This document shows positions 34,018-47,367 of a stretch of 64,000 nucleotides of DNA, in pieces (the first letter of the stretch is position 1; every line of letters begins with the position of its first letter). The translations under genes were made by a program, and so were the position numbers. The stretch comes from Dioszegia crocea. Lineage: Eukaryota > Basidiomycota > Tremellomycetes > Tremellales > Bulleribasidiaceae. The stretch is taken from assembly GCA_001600615.1 (NCBI GenBank), contig BCKK01000005.1:496001-560000 (forward strand). Reading direction: 5' to 3'. The notes under the pieces are model-generated. The model searched no databases. It was not told the origin of the DNA and saw nothing but the letters and a program-made list of their open reading frames with translations.

Positions 34018-34434
34018 GATGGTGTCTGATAGGGTTGTTGCTGATCTGAGCTGTGGGCTGAATGTAAGTAAGAGATGAGGAGGTAAAGTGAGGAATATGT
34101 AGGATGTTAGAGGGGGAAGGGGGATAAGTACACGCGAGATATAGTATGGGCCTGCTGGAGATAGGGCGAAACACAGGAGAGACGTTTTCCTTTGAGTACC
34201 CGTCACTCCCTTTGCGCAAACTGCTAGCTGGTCTTCCCTTTGTAAGCACGTATTTCGCACGCGATTCGTCCATACTGAAGCCTGAGTATGTTATACTACC
34301 AGACGATATGCTCCTGTGCGCCCCCCCACATTCACCCGTCTTGGCCTGAGAAATGTGCGTTCAGTATGCCCGAAAGTCAGTACTCCGAGTAAGCAGCAGC
34401 AGCATATCGACGAAACGAGACACACAAATACCTC
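34018..34434. other. Intergenic stretch, promoter of the small orphan
   Basis: This carries the promoter of the - strand gene at 34017 and the 3' region of XPF. The small frame at 34146-34349 is unsupported. Confidence 0.45.
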
Positions 34435-37400
34435 TTACTCATAGTGTTCTTTACTTGGCGCCGGACCCCCACTCTTCTCCGCATACCGTCCCTCCAGCTC
34501 AAAAGCATTCCCTCCACCGCCCCTTCCATCAAAGTGCATAAACGCGTGCGCGTTTTTCCCTTGCTCAGCGCCCAAGATCCTCACCAGCTCCTTCTCACTA
34601 AGCGCCACCAAACCCCTTATCCCATCCACCTGAGACATCACATACTTTAACGCATGTCCCTGGACGCCCGGGATAGTCCGGAGCATCTCAACCGCCATGG
34701 TATTCTCCATTTCGGGTCGGATTGCCATTCCCCCTGCTAAGGCCGAAGCGGTTGAAGAACCCTTGAGAATTGCTGAGAGCTCGTTCGGCTCGTCATGGTT
34801 GAGTTTCAGATCAGAGAGGATTCGGACAGATTCGTGGGGCGAGGAAGACCAGATAATTCGGAGGCGGGGGAAATGGAGTGTAAGGAGGACGAGTTTCGAT
34901 TGGAGGAGGAAGGCGTCCCATGTTTCCTCTTTGGGCTTGTTTCGGCCCATATTCTCGCGTCGGGAGTCTTCTTTAGTCTAAGAAGGATCAGCTGATGTAG
35001 AAGTCTGGGTAAGGTCTATTCTCTCCAGCTGGGTAGTGCTGCCTAGGAGGAAAAGTACGTACCCGGAGACTGAAACGATCCTCCTCGAACTCAATGAGCA
35101 AAATACAGATCTCATAATGCGCAGTCATGGATTCACACTGCGTATGTCTGTCCAAATGTCAGCTTCCGAGCTCTCCGCCGCAACGATTGCTCCACAACTC
35201 ACAATCTGCCATTCGCAAAACTGCCCTCCAAATCAGGTAATGATTTCCTCTCGATACACATCTTGGGCGTGATAATGTAATCGCCAACGGTAAGAGTGGC
35301 CGGGACAACTTTGATTCCAGCTGCGTCGATAAGAGAGGGTAGCAAAGCTCCCATTTCTCGGATATCGACGATAATCTAGATCGAATTAGCTTCTTTACGT
35401 GCCAAAGAGGTTTGTTAAAGCTTACTCTCGCTTCCTCCGCTACATCCCCAGAACCTCCTGCATTCCGGGAGGAATACGTCGTCTTGGCTCTGGTAACATT
35501 GTCGCGCATTGGCGCTCGGGGGTTGTTGTTGTATATTGGAATCACCATACTCTGTGACGAGTCAGCTATTTCTCCCCAGCAGCATCGGTGGGCCAACTGA
35601 CCGATCGGTCCTCGATGAGCTTCTTGAAAGCATCATCCTCCCTCTGCATCGAGCTCAAAAATCGATCCTCTTCAAACGAATTGGCGTACACCATTTGATA
35701 CACCCTCAATGCTAAACCGGGATGACTATTCTTGTACACCTAGATATCAGCTTCATAATCTTCAGCTAAGAAGGGACTCACCTCTAATCTCCGGATAAAA
35801 GCCAGATTGGGTTCATAACAAACCACAAATCTCGGCCGGAGCTCATTGAGCAGTATATCATCATCCTCCCCTCCATACGGCCGAATGATGACTGTGTCCC
35901 CCGGATCTAATAGTCCATAATCGGCATCAAAGTCCTCTGGGAACAATCCCCGTTCTTCCATCCATGCAGCAGCGGCGGCGTCGGATAGTGATCCCGAGCC
36001 GTCTTGAGCCTGGGTGAGACGGTTAAGGTCTTCTTCCTCCAAGATTGAAGCTTGGGCCATTAGGCTCTGGGAGGCTTCGGCAGGGTTGATGCCTAGCGGG
36101 ATTGAGGATGATGAGGATGGGATGGAGTTGGGTGTGGATTCGGATGAGGGACCGGCAATGGATGTGGGGTCGCCAGAGGGCATGACTGTCCCGGCCGGTT
36201 TAGATCTGATAGGTGTAAGCTTTCTTGGCAGAATCATTCATGTAAAATCTCACGATTCTGATAGTGCCCATTGTAATTGGACATCCTCCGTGTTCCCTCC
36301 TCCGCCAAAGGCATTCTGATTTCTCATCGCCTCTTCTTTGTCAGCCCTGCATAGTCAGCTTGGACCAAAATCGTCTTATCGCAGTGACATACGGATCATT
36401 CCCCGGCGCTCTCGCACCCTGCACGATCCCCACTCCTCCACCCCTCACTCTCCGCCGTTTATAGTACGGCCGCCCATTCCTTATCCTCGTTTCCTCCGCA
36501 CGTGTAGCCTCCATACCCCCCTGCTTCACCACTTGATCCCCATCATAGAACTGGTCTCGCATGCGAGATGGATCCATCTGCATCCCAACTTTCTCATGCT
36601 GCCAATTTGAAAGAAAGAGGGTTTCCATCATTTTTCGTCCGGCTTTGGGTCCAAAGGCGGGCTCGGAAGTCGTATCCATTGTAGTGAGATACTGGCGTAA
36701 CTGGAGGGCGGTGCGGTCGGAAGCGACCATGACTAGGACGGTATTCGTGCCTGGTTCATCTGAAGATCAGTCCGATGTTGAGAGATAAGCAAGGATGAAC
36801 GCACTGGCATGTGACTCTTTGGTCCGCGTTTGCGTATCCTCGATCTCCTTCAGAACCTTCGCCAGTAGACTCCACTTCGGCAGTTCTTCCAAAACAGGCT
36901 CGTGGTTCTTCCGAAGTCTACGCTTGACGCTCGACTCCAAATGTTGCTGTAGATCGTATAGAGCTTGTGGCGGTCGAAAGATTGGAGGACCGTAAGAGCA
37001 AGGTACCGAAATGATATCCTCGTCATCCCCAAGTTCCCGCATCTCCTCGTCGGCTTCCGCATCCGCTGGTGGTGGATCGTTCCTCGGAGGCGGCTGCGAT
37101 TGCGTCGCAATGATTTCCATAACGTCGTCGTCGCCGCCTTCCGCTGTCTCAGTATCCCGCAGAGCAGCTTCATCATCCTCGAATTCCTTCCTGCTCGTCC
37201 CCGCTTCACGATTGCGCGAATCCCACCCATCATCCGGTTGGTCCGGATTCTCAACTTCGTTATCCATCACAGCCTTCCTTTGGCTGACTCGAGCTTGACT
37301 CGATTCGACGAGCGTACCGGCTGGTTTGGCATTGAACCAGTAGTGCTGGAATCGACCGCCGTACCCGCTTGGCAACTTTTCAGCCGCGAAATGTTGGCGC

Positions 37401-38792
37401 TGGAGAGTGTTGATGTATGATGCAAAAGTCGCAGAGTCGTACTCCAGTAACCATCTGGGAGGTCAAAACGATCTCTATGATCACGACCCCGTTAGACTCA
37501 CGTATGTAAATTTCGCAGCTCTGTCAGAGCAGCCACCAGGATTTTGGTCTTCGCTCCGACTTTGTGCCATACAGGCTTGAGCAGCATTCGGACTTTCGTG
37601 TCAAAGTTCTTGAATTGGGCATTACGAACATTGATGTCGTCTAGATCGAGATTCTGAATCCATCAGCTGTGAGTTTCAAAGCAAGCCCGGACTCATTCTA
37701 CGACTGACCAGGGAGTGATCGCGTTTCAGCTCCACCAGCACAGCCTCCATGCACTCCGTGATGGCATCCTGAATTTCACGCATTCGAGCGGTCATTGGCT
37801 GGTACAACTCAACAACTTCGGCTTTACGCGTGGCCAGTGAAGTCTTGACGGCCTCGTTATACCTGAGACTATAAGCTAAATGACCCGACATGTGCAAGCT
37901 TAGCTCACCTTGGCCACACCATCACGTTGTTCATGTTAAGATTTACGAGCATGTCCTTCAGTGGAGACATTCCGTGTGCGAAAGCTTCAGGCTCATCCGA
38001 AAAGGCTTTGCAGAAACCGCTCTGATGATGAGCTCGGCGAGTGCGACAAATCGAAGAGGCTTACCTGATTTTCGCGCCGGTACAGTCGGACGCAGAATTC
38101 TTCTTGGCTACCATGCGAAACCCTGGGGTGTCAGTTGAAGAATGAGGAACACATCATCGAGACAGCCTACTTCTCAGCGTGCAATAACACCAGACCAGTG
38201 ATCAGCTTAGCGGGGACGGTCCCCTCTGCCAAAGTCAGCTCGAGCACAGGAAAGTCACAGGCCGTTCAGTTGACGTACTGAGCAGGTCATTAACCAGAAT
38301 TTTGCTGGTGACTGAGAAAAGACCACCCAGTCGATATAGGTCCTCTCTGGTCGTATCAGCTACTATGTCATGAGAGGCGAGAAGACTTGACGCTGCGCAC
38401 CTCTGCTGGGTATTCATTTCGTACGTCAGAACTCTGAATCCAGGATCTCGGACTCCCATGATACCGAGCTCGTCTCCGATACCAGCTTCATCGGAAGGTG
38501 AAGCATTCACCTATTGACCCTCAGCTTCAATCTTCCTAGTAGAGCGATCAAGCTTTGGATACGTACCACTAGAATAAGGTCTTCTTTCCGGTCATATGTC
38601 TTGAGCAGGGCGCAAATGACCTAGCCATAAGCGGATGAACACTCTCAGTTTTCCGGGTTCCCAATAGCTTACTCGTCTCATTCCCAAGCCCTTGGCCATA
38701 ATCAACAAATCATCCTTCTGCGGGGTACATATTTCCCGGATGATCGATTTGTGAAATGACAGGTAAGGAATGTGTCTCTTGAAGGAGGACAT
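34435..38792 (-). CDS. RAD1: XPF/Rad1 structure-specific DNA repair endonuclease
   Basis: The ATG is at 38792 and the TAA at 34435-34437, with at least a dozen short introns. XPF (yeast Rad1) partners ERCC1 (Rad10) and cuts 5' of lesions in nucleotide excision repair and in recombination. Order of parts: an N-terminal degenerate helicase region ([22 protein letters not shown]), a central region with an acidic stretch at about 37.0-37.3 kb, and the nuclease core near 35.2 kb. That core has [37 protein letters not shown] and GRLYTQ. The ERKxxxD signature is intact. A C-terminal tandem helix-hairpin-helix follows ([27 protein letters not shown]). The gene is divergent from AIM41. Confidence 0.95.
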
Positions 38793-39056
38793 GGCGGAGC
38801 GTGATTTCTTCGGGGCTATATATTCATCGTCTGTACCGATTGCTTCGGGCGTCCTGTGTGGTCCTAGGGTGTAGGTACAGTATATGAAGTGATGTTGAGG
38901 TGATAAGGTGAGTGTACCCTTCTCAAGCTCCAGCCCGGTGGAGGCAGGCTGTTTACGCGGCGGTCGCCGACTTAGGCGAGCTAAACGAGCCCAGATGTCT
39001 GAGCCAAAATCCTCCTTGAAAGTTCCTACAACTTCACTCCTTAGCCAACAGCTACA
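38793..39056. promoter_or_regulatory. Divergent XPF/AIM41 promoter
   Basis: A 264-bp gap between divergent starts. No named site is seen; the AIM41 leader is pyrimidine-rich. Confidence 0.5.
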
Positions 39057-39765
39057 ATGTACACCCTATCCACCTCTACATTAGCGCGTTCGACCCGCCG
39101 GTCTCTTATCTCCCGGAATATCCACTTTTCAGCGCCCCTCCTCGCTGGTCCGTCCGCCCTGGAAGCTCGACTTCGAGATGGGTTGAAATCAGCCATGAAG
39201 GCAAGGCACCGTCAAGCCGCGACAACTATCAAGGTAGGCCTGAGGATTCGAATAGTAGAGGCTGTGGTGGATGAATTTCCCCAGATTGGACAGGTGCTGA
39301 CTGACCAGAGTGTCTTGGCCGACGCTACTAATGCCGCCAAAGCTGGACCGAACCCTAATGACCCCGCGACGGAATCAGCAATCATCACTGCCCTACGCAA
39401 GGGCATAGATAAACGAGTCAGCTACTTCCTGCTTAGCTACTGGCCGAAGCACAAATAGCTGACATCCACAGAAAGAAGCAGCAGAGATATACGCCCCTTC
39501 ATCCCCTTCACCCTCAGCCGAACAACATACAATCCTCACAACCGAAATCGACCTCTTATCCTCTTATCTGCCCCAATCACCGTCCGCCGAATCCCTCTCT
39601 GCTCTAGTATCTGAAGTGATCGAGTCCCTCTCGGCAGACGTGAGGGCGGGTAAGGGCGCAATGGGTCCGGCGATGAAGGGGATATTGGCGAAATTGGGTG
39701 ATGCGGCAGCAACGGTGGATCGGAAAGAGATTGGAAGGCTTGTGTCGGAGGCATTAAAGCGATGA
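39057..39765 (+). CDS. AIM41: Aim41/YqeY-like mitochondrial protein
   Basis: Three exons (39057-39233, 39294-39416, 39472-39765) give 197 residues. The N-terminus (MYTLSTSTLARSTRRSLISR) is a likely mitochondrial presequence. The core LRDGLKSAMKARHRQAATTIK matches the YqeY/GatB-like helical domain, also seen in the tail of GatB amidotransferase. ALRKGIDKR and the EIDLLSSYLP helix follow. In yeast, AIM41 is a mitochondrial protein whose loss alters mitochondrial DNA inheritance; the molecular function is unclear. The intron joins are phase 0. The last exon has the LPQSPSAESLSALVSEVIE and KGILAKLGDAA helices typical of the family. Confidence 0.85.
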
Positions 39766-39960
39766 TTGGTGTCACTTCAGGCTACATGTACTTTTCTATA
39801 TACATCTACTCTGCTCTATGTACAACTCGAATGACGGATCTGACTAACTTGGGTCTGATGATATTATAGACAGAAAATGAGAATGGTACCTGAACGTGTC
39901 CCTCACAACCCCTCAATACAACCACGCCACCCTCCATCTCGTACACCCCACTGCCGGCCC

Positions 39961-42900
39961 TCACCCAGCGAAATCCCTCCCAGCCTCCTGAGCCGGAATG
40001 TCAAGTAACAACATCGTTCCGAGTCCGCTGCTCAGACCCAGACCCCCGTCCTGCTCCTTGCTACTCCCCCCAATCATCCCATCCTCCTCTGACCGCCGGT
40101 CCATTGGGTCCGCATCATCATGAATCTTCGACCTCTTATTGTCCCTCCCCACGACTGAGCTGCCCTGCGCCCCACCGGATCCAGCAGCACCGCCTTCCTC
40201 TGCCACGTTACCGTCCGAGCGTCGTCGTTTCGAATTGGGTGATTTCGGGAATCCGATAAAATCTTCCTCGCTCGCCTCGTCTAGGCCAGGAACGAAGCCT
40301 TTCGGCTCTTCGATCGCAGGCTCGAGGGCAGATCTTGAGAAGTATCGATTTCCGGGTTGGTCTCTTGACTCCGCCTCCATTCCCCCATCTTCATCCTCCT
40401 CCGCTCGCCCAATGATCGGCGGCATACCCACATATTCCACCCACCCAACCTTCTTCTCCTCCCCACTTCCACTCCCACCCATCATCTCATCATCCAGCCC
40501 CACCTCCATCCCGGACCTCCCAAACAGCTGCCCCCGTAACCCTTCCCTAGCCTGAACCAAAAGCCCCGCTTCAATCATCGCAAGACTGACCGCGTCAATC
40601 TCTTTCGGTCCCAGTTTCGCCGTATATTTATTAGTAATAACCGGGGCCGGAGCGCTCGCTTTCAATTGACCAAATCGGCGGGAATAGTGTTGGGATAATG
40701 TTGATCGGCCAACATGACGAGGGGAAGAGAGAGGTAGACCGTATCGAAGGTCTTGACAGATCTGCGAAATGTCAGCATATGATACATCAGATAGAGTCTA
40801 TGACATACCTGTGCCAGAATCATGATTGTTAACTCTCCTCGTGATGCCCGGTCTATCAGACTTGGATCTGGATACGCCGCTCCATCCCCATCACCCAAAC
40901 TCCGACTCGGACCGTCCTCCCCAACCTGCTCAACAACCATCATTTCTTCCTCTGACATCATCACCGCCCCCTCCCCTTCACAAACCGCCTGAACACTAGC
41001 ATTGCTATCCTCCCCTTCCCCAAATGGCCTCTCACCCATAATTTGCACCACTTCCAATTTCCCCGATACCCTCTTGGCACCACCCTCTTCGCCCTCCCCC
41101 CGCCCCAATTTCCTCCTTGCAGCAAGCACGAGGACTGAGGCGTACTTCTGATTCATCCCAATTTTGGGATCGTACCCATTCACTGCCTCCACTGCCTCTG
41201 CCGTCGCGCGCACCCGCTTCTTCTCCCCCATTTTGATATTGACGAACCACACCGGGTCTGCTACTTCCATTTCACCTCGATCCCAAGGGGTTGTCACGGC
41301 ACTACACAGAGCCGTCTTCTCCGGTACATCCTTGGGCACCGGCGACCAGTTGATAGTTTCCGCTTCGTCCCTGCCATCCTTCATCTGAAAAGCCCTCTTT
41401 CTCTTTTGCTTCTTGAGCACCCTGGCGAAAGGTCCGCCAGCGGCACCGGTGCTGACATTAACCTTAGCCTTGCCGTCCTTCGCCGCCTTTGGAACCTTAT
41501 CCCCACTTTGGACAGCCAGATACTCCGTGCTCGGTAAATTCTCCCACGCCCTAAGAAACTCTTTGATCCCAGGCACCTTCTTCCTCGTCCCGTCTCTGAT
41601 CGCTTTTCGTAGTGCGCTGAGCGTGGCATGGCACTCGCGCACCGCTTGGAGCGTTTCTGGTGTGTCTGAGCTGACGTGTCGCGCGATGAGAGTATCGAGG
41701 TGTGGTCGAAGTGTCCCATACTGCGCCAACCGATCACGCGCGGCTTGGCTTTTGGCCTGGGCTGTCACATTCCCGTTCTGGGAAAGAGAAGGAATGTGAT
41801 TTGCGCCGGAAGTAAGGTGTGGGGGGATAGTGTGATCCAGAAGTGGAGTCAAGAGACCGACGCCGCTGTCGCTTGGGTCAAAATTGGTTAGGGCTTCCTC
41901 GGCGAGAGAGGCATATCCCATGTTGAAGAAGTCGTATTGAACATCGGCTATGGACTTCAATGTAGGCGGTAAATCTCCCTGGCGACCTTTCGAGCGTAGG
42001 TTGTCGGCCGGACCGCCATCAGGATCATCCGGTCCCCGCTCTTTCCTCCAAGCAGCAACCTTGTCGACTTTCTCCCCCTTCACGGGCGGCGCCTTTTCCT
42101 TTTCCTTGCCTTTCCCCTGCCCTAGTTTCTCCTTCTCCTTCTGTTTACCTTCCGACTCAAGCTTTCGCGCTTGCTTGGCTGAAAGCTTCTGCGCAACCTT
42201 AAAGTCCTTTTTGGCCTTCTTCCCTTCACGCAGCATACATTCCAAACACGCTCTCTCCACCTCCCCAACTTCCGGCCCCACCTGCTCATCATTCCCCGAA
42301 CCAAGATCCTCCAGGATACTAGAGGCCGTCGAGAGGATTGCGCGCTGTTCGGGCGTAAGCGGGACGGACGATCGATCGGACATATCAGAAAGGAAGACAG
42401 CAACGTCTGTTGCTTTAAACGTACGCCATGAAGAAACGGGAGTAAGCCTTTTACGATCGGCCGGCTGGGACTTGGTTCCCCTTTGTCCGACGACCGACGA
42501 TGATGGTCCTTGACCAGCCGAATCCAAGCGCGAAGGTGCCGATAAAGCCGAACCCGAACCGGCCGTAGCTCCGACCGACGATATCGATACCTGTCCCGTA
42601 TGCGTTGCAGGGGATGGTGATCGCGAAAACGACATCTCGGCAGGTCTCGAAGGCGAATATCCGCCACCTCCCTTCTTTTTCGCCTCTCGATTTCTGGGTG
42701 GTTTGCCACTGATGGAGCTCGATTCAAAGGCGCCATTAATGTCGGTCATGTCCTTATTGTTCGGAGCAGATGTCCGGACTGGTGAATATCGAGGTGACAT
42801 TCCACCAGATGATGATTGAGTACCGGAGTCGATGCCAGTCCGGAGCTCGATCCCTTTCCGGCTTAAAGCGGCTTTACCGCGCTTGAGCCAGTATTGCCGG

Positions 42901-44693
42901 ACCAAGGGAATAGCGTGCCAGTGCTGGAATGATTCGTGGCTCGGTAATGACTCGAGCGAAGGTTGTTCGGGGGTTGTGGTAATCTGGGAAGCGATGGGCT
43001 TTCCGGCTGTATCGAAATGAGGAGTCAACCCGCCCGACCGGATCCACGCTGGGACATTCTCCACTCCCCTCATCTCCTCCAAGATTCCCACTACGCACAC
43101 GAGCGCATCATCCATTCCTTCCGGTACTGTCTCCCCGTCCTGCTGATCCTTCACCACGGCCAATCTGGACGTTTGATACCCCACCCGATCATACTCGGGT
43201 AGAATAATCTCGTTCCATGGTTGATGAACTGCCTTGAGCGGTGAATCGTCAAGAAGGACCATATTCGACTCGTCGAAACGCAATTGCCGTAATGTAGCGC
43301 TTGGGGAATTGGGAAGCGCGGTATCGAGATGATCAGAGAGGTGTCGGAGATCTTTGACTGTTTGCACTTTTTGACCTATATACCGTCAGCCTGGAGACTG
43401 GATGATGTACCACAACTCACGATAATCATGTGCGCTCAATCCCAACTTGTCCCTCGCCCAAACACCTATCAATCTTCCTTCTCCTCTCTTTTCCCGCTGT
43501 TTCCGATCTGCCTTCACCTCCCCCTTCCATATACCCTCAACGAACGCTTCACCAAACGACGCCTCGACCATCCCGCGCACATTGTCCGGCTGTGCGGAAC
43601 TCCATACGAAGACTTCCCATGGTCGCCCTCGCGCAGAGCCTTCCTGAGATGCCTCGGAGAGAGGTTCAGGGAGAAAGAGGTACTCGAGGAACGGGGCAAG
43701 GTATGGCCGAGGGTAAGACCGGCGTCTGTCCCCTGATCCTTTATCCCGGTAGATCAGAGCGCCGTTAAGGTCCAACACTAGCAATTTGGTTGAGCCGCCC
43801 TGGGATCTCGGAGGAGGTGCGGGGATGGTCGGGTCGGAAAGGGAGATATATTGAGAGGTGGGTAAGGTGATTATGAACTCTCTCCGTTTCGATGGTCTGG
43901 TAGACGCCGAATCGAAGGATGAATCGAATGGAGATTCGCTACGTGACGAATTGCCTGAGGCTCGAGCGCTGGAATTGGCACTTGCGGGGTATGAGGGGAA
44001 TGCTGTATCGCGATAGGCAGGCTTCGAGGATGAGGCGCCGTCTCCTCGACGATGTGGGGGTGTGTAAGAAGTGGAAGCGGCTGCTTGTCCGCCTAGCTCT
44101 GATACTCGACGATTGAAGGGACCAGGAATAGCACTCGTAGAGGTTTGTCGACTATCGTAGGGTGGAGTCGCTCGGGTGGAGTACATCCGCTGGGGCTGGC
44201 CATATCCCGCTCCCGCCGCACCTGAGGGGGCTGCAGGTCGATATCGGGCATCCCGATTCCTTCCAGCCGCAGAGTCCGCATCGTATAGGTACTCGTGACC
44301 TGGCTGGGTCCTGATAGGCTCGGCAGGATATTGGGGATAGTCCCAGGGCTGGGGATTAGACATTGTCTGGTAAGGGTAGGGGTAGGGGTATTGATGCTGT
44401 CGAGAGAATCCTTCGCTTTTATCCGCGCGGTAAGGCTCTGGGTAGTACGGCGCGGGCCAGTCAAAGGCTCGGTATGTCTGATCGTAGCCGGGTCCTTGTA
44501 GCTGGGTGGCGTGAAAGCCCGAGTGATCAGAGTAGGGGATGGGCTGACGTGATGGTCCAGCCTGGTGCTGCTGTGGCTGATGCTGCGGCTGCTGCCAGTC
44601 ACTGATCTGACGACGGGATGTAGAGTCGTAGGGATGATACCGCGGTGGTGGCTGAGGCTGAGCGAAGGGATTTCCACGCCTGTTGTGATTCAT
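39961..44693 (-). CDS. Large FCP1/NIF-domain protein with a degenerate phosphatase motif
   Basis: Three exons, 43421-44693, 40809-43375 and 39961-40761, join in phase to 1,546 residues. The N-terminal ~270 residues are Gln/Pro/Tyr-rich. Then a NIF (FCP1 homology) HAD-phosphatase domain appears: STKLLVLDLNGALIYR, VFVWSSAQPDNV, and NMVLLDDSPLKAVHQPWNEI. The normal DxDx[TV] catalytic motif reads DLNGA: the first Asp is kept, the second is Asn and the Thr is Ala, so activity is doubtful. Many fungal NIF relatives also have DLNG[TV]. The remainder, over 1,000 residues, is Lys/Glu-rich, contains predicted coiled regions and nuclear-type basic stretches (KKQKRKRAF), and ends in a Gly/Asp/Ser-rich tail. 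Role unknown, possibly nuclear RNA/transcription-related. Confidence 0.75.
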
Positions 44694-45178
44694 CTGGGAG
44701 GCGTTGACACTTTTGCTTCAGCTGAATTCGGTGACGTGAAGACCTGAGATCGATCTACATACCTGTTCTTTTTGATAATTGATGCATGCCTTCTTATCCT
44801 ACTGACTGGAGCTAAGAGCGGCCTGTATTTGGTGGCTCTTATAGCTGTTTGTCGACCCATGTAAAGATGCGAGGAATGAGTTGTTCATCCCAAACGCGCA
44901 AAGGGTCGTGAGGGGGATCAACAATGATGACGTGGCATTGATCCAGTTGAGAGTGGCGCCGTTTGAGCAGGATTCCTCTTGTTTCAGCTTCGTTTCAGGT
45001 AGCGCACGGTCCCAGAGGCATGCTTCTATGGCCATACCGCGCTCCCATGCTGCTTCGTAGAGCGCTTGGACCGCCCCTGAACTCTTTCGTCCTCTTGTTC
45101 TCTCAGATTGACACTTCACTCTTCAACTTTACATCACCTCTTGTCCATCTTGATTCGATATTCTTCTTGCCTCGCAAC
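44694..45178. promoter_or_regulatory. Divergent promoter, NIF gene / kinase-fold gene
   Basis: A 485-bp gap between divergent starts. A small - strand frame at 44799-45119 overlaps the kinase leader and is not supported. Confidence 0.45.
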
Positions 45179-46876
45179 ATGGCGACTTTGCTCCCTACCG
45201 CCGTCGCCTTCGCGCCGCCCCACGCAGCTTCTCCGCCTCCCACTCCTCCGTCCCCTGATGTCTCAGAAATTCTGAGGCCCCTCACGCCTTTTCTTCAAGA
45301 GCTTCTTTCAGATCATACCTTACTCTTCACCAAAGGCCACTGCAAGATGTTCATGGTAAGCCGGAAAAGACGCCTAGTGCTGAATGACCAAGGCGGACAG
45401 GGAAGGGGACGTTAACCTTTTTGTTGTGAATGGTGATTCGTCAAAAGAGTCCCGTGAGAAGTTGAGAGCAGAGGTGAACCTGGTCAAAGGTCAGTTTACA
45501 CTTCAGTTTGAAGGGCTAATCACGCCTGGACATTCGAGCTGACCAACTCTGCAGAATTTGACTTGCCCTCAGGGAGCCATCATCCTCACATTAGGGGTAT
45601 CATAGCGTTCCTCGACGATCCTTCTTATCTCCCTGTAACGATCTTTGAGGTATGTGCTGCATGCCCCACACCACCAGCCCAACTGACCCATATCTATATA
45701 GGATGCTGGGAGGTCTGTGCAGAAATACCAAGACACACTGCCCGATCGAAAGATCCCTGAATTCGCAGTGAAACCCATAATGACACAGCTTCTTACCGTA
45801 CGTGCCTCTAACCTTTAGTGGTTCTGGTGTAGGTACAGTGGAGACTGATCTTGCAGGGCTTGGAGTGGATTCACAGGCAGGGTGTAATTCATCGAGATAT
45901 TCACCCATCGCGTATATACATCAGCAACGATGGTCAATACCGACTTCGAATCTCCGACTTCGGCCGAGCTACCCACACATCAGAGCCGACTGATCGATAC
46001 ATGGTGCGTAATAACTCCATCCATAATCTTGCAATCTGATTCTTGCAGAAAGGGGCAGCGATATACAGACCACCAGATGTTCACCTTGGCGCCGTCACCT
46101 ATGGCACAGAATACGACATGTGGAGCGCAGGATGCATGTGAGCTATGATGATTTGGGTCTATGGTGGTGGCGCGTATGGTCACATCAAAGCTGACGCATC
46201 AGATATGCAGAGATGATCTCCGGTCAACAATTCTTCGGCGGATTCTCAGGTTCCCTCATTCGGCATATGATCCGTGTCTTGGATTTCAGGGGATCGGCAC
46301 ACGAGGTTGAGCGTGCTCGCCGACTTGTTCATCTGGTAAGCTCAACAGGGACCCTAGAACCGAGGGCCACACTGCAAGCTGACACTCATCAGCCTTGGGA
46401 GGCCGATGACGCATCATGGCCTTGGCACTCACCAAAAGGATACGCGAGGGTACTAGGCAACGACTGGTCTCCAGCATGTAAGTACCGCCCCAAAGATGTC
46501 TCAACTAATCATAGCGGCCGCTTTCCTTAATAGTTTCATCCAATTCGATCCAGAAGCTCGAAGTACGGCTGCTCAAGCGCTCAAATCGCCTTATCTCCGT
46601 ACAGAGCCAGTGAAGATCGTACGGCCGCCTACACCCGATCCAGAAACTGCAAAGCTCGAAGATCAAGAGGATGCCGATATCGATGAGATTCTGAAGCAGA
46701 TCATGACCTTGCATCAAGACGATCCGGAGATGGTCTCGCGATCGATCGACGTCGCAGTTGCCGAGCTGGTTCTGACCGAGGGCCAAGACATGGAGGACAA
46801 AATCGACGAGTGGTGCAGCGCGGTCGAGGAGGTGGTAGAGGAGACACTCGAATCGCTACTTGGCATTATGATCTAG
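45179..46876 (+). CDS. Divergent protein-kinase-fold protein, CMGC-like
   Basis: The ATG is at 45179; exon 1 is 45179-45355, and at least seven more short exons rejoin in phase to a TAG ending at 46876. The C-lobe is recognisable: GLEWIHRQGVIHRDIHPSRIYI, then LRISDFGRA, then IYRPPDVHLG and YDMWSAGCIYAEMI, which is CMGC-like. The HRD Asp and DFG Asp are present, but the catalytic-loop Asn is Arg (HRDIHPSR). No Gly-rich loop or VAIK lysine is visible in the N-lobe, where the frame reads VNLFVVN. It is therefore probably a weak or pseudo-kinase. The tail has an acidic helical region. Target unknown. Confidence 0.7.
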
Positions 46877-47367
46877 GAAGGCATCAGGGGCGACAACGAC
46901 GGTCCCATTCGCAGACTACTCCTCGATGATCCTTCAATTCCTGTGAAAGATGAGCCTCTCGTACATCTCAACACGTAGTATCTCAGATCATGTACCATAT
47001 CAGTTAGACGAACCTTTGAATCAGCTCTCAGTATGCTTTGATGATCAGACCAAGCAGCATCCTTTCAAAGTAGCCCCTGACAGAACTCCTTTGACAATGC
47101 AACTGGCCCAGATCCCGCGGCTCCCACAAGTTTTGCTCAGCTCTGGGTCTACTAACTGTCACTCAATTCATCCCTCTCCGCTCCAAGCACTCTCAGCATG
47201 GCATGGCCGCAATGGCCCAAGCTGCCAGCGGTGGAGTTCCCACCTAAAGAGCTACCTGTCTTTCTCCATCCACTGCGGCTGATACCACACTACAGTCACA
47301 GGGTCAGCGGGGTGCTCGGATCCTTCTTGACCCGAGACGATGATCGGTAGGTTGTCTCACGAGAGAC
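46877..47367. other. Intergenic region upstream of the repeat membrane protein
   Basis: This could contain an extra 5' exon: an ATG at 47197 opens a short protein-like frame rich in Pro (MAWPQWPKLPAVEFPP) with GT donors near its end. I could not join it in phase to the next exon with a good donor. The frame at 46950-47282 is not supported. Confidence 0.4.
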
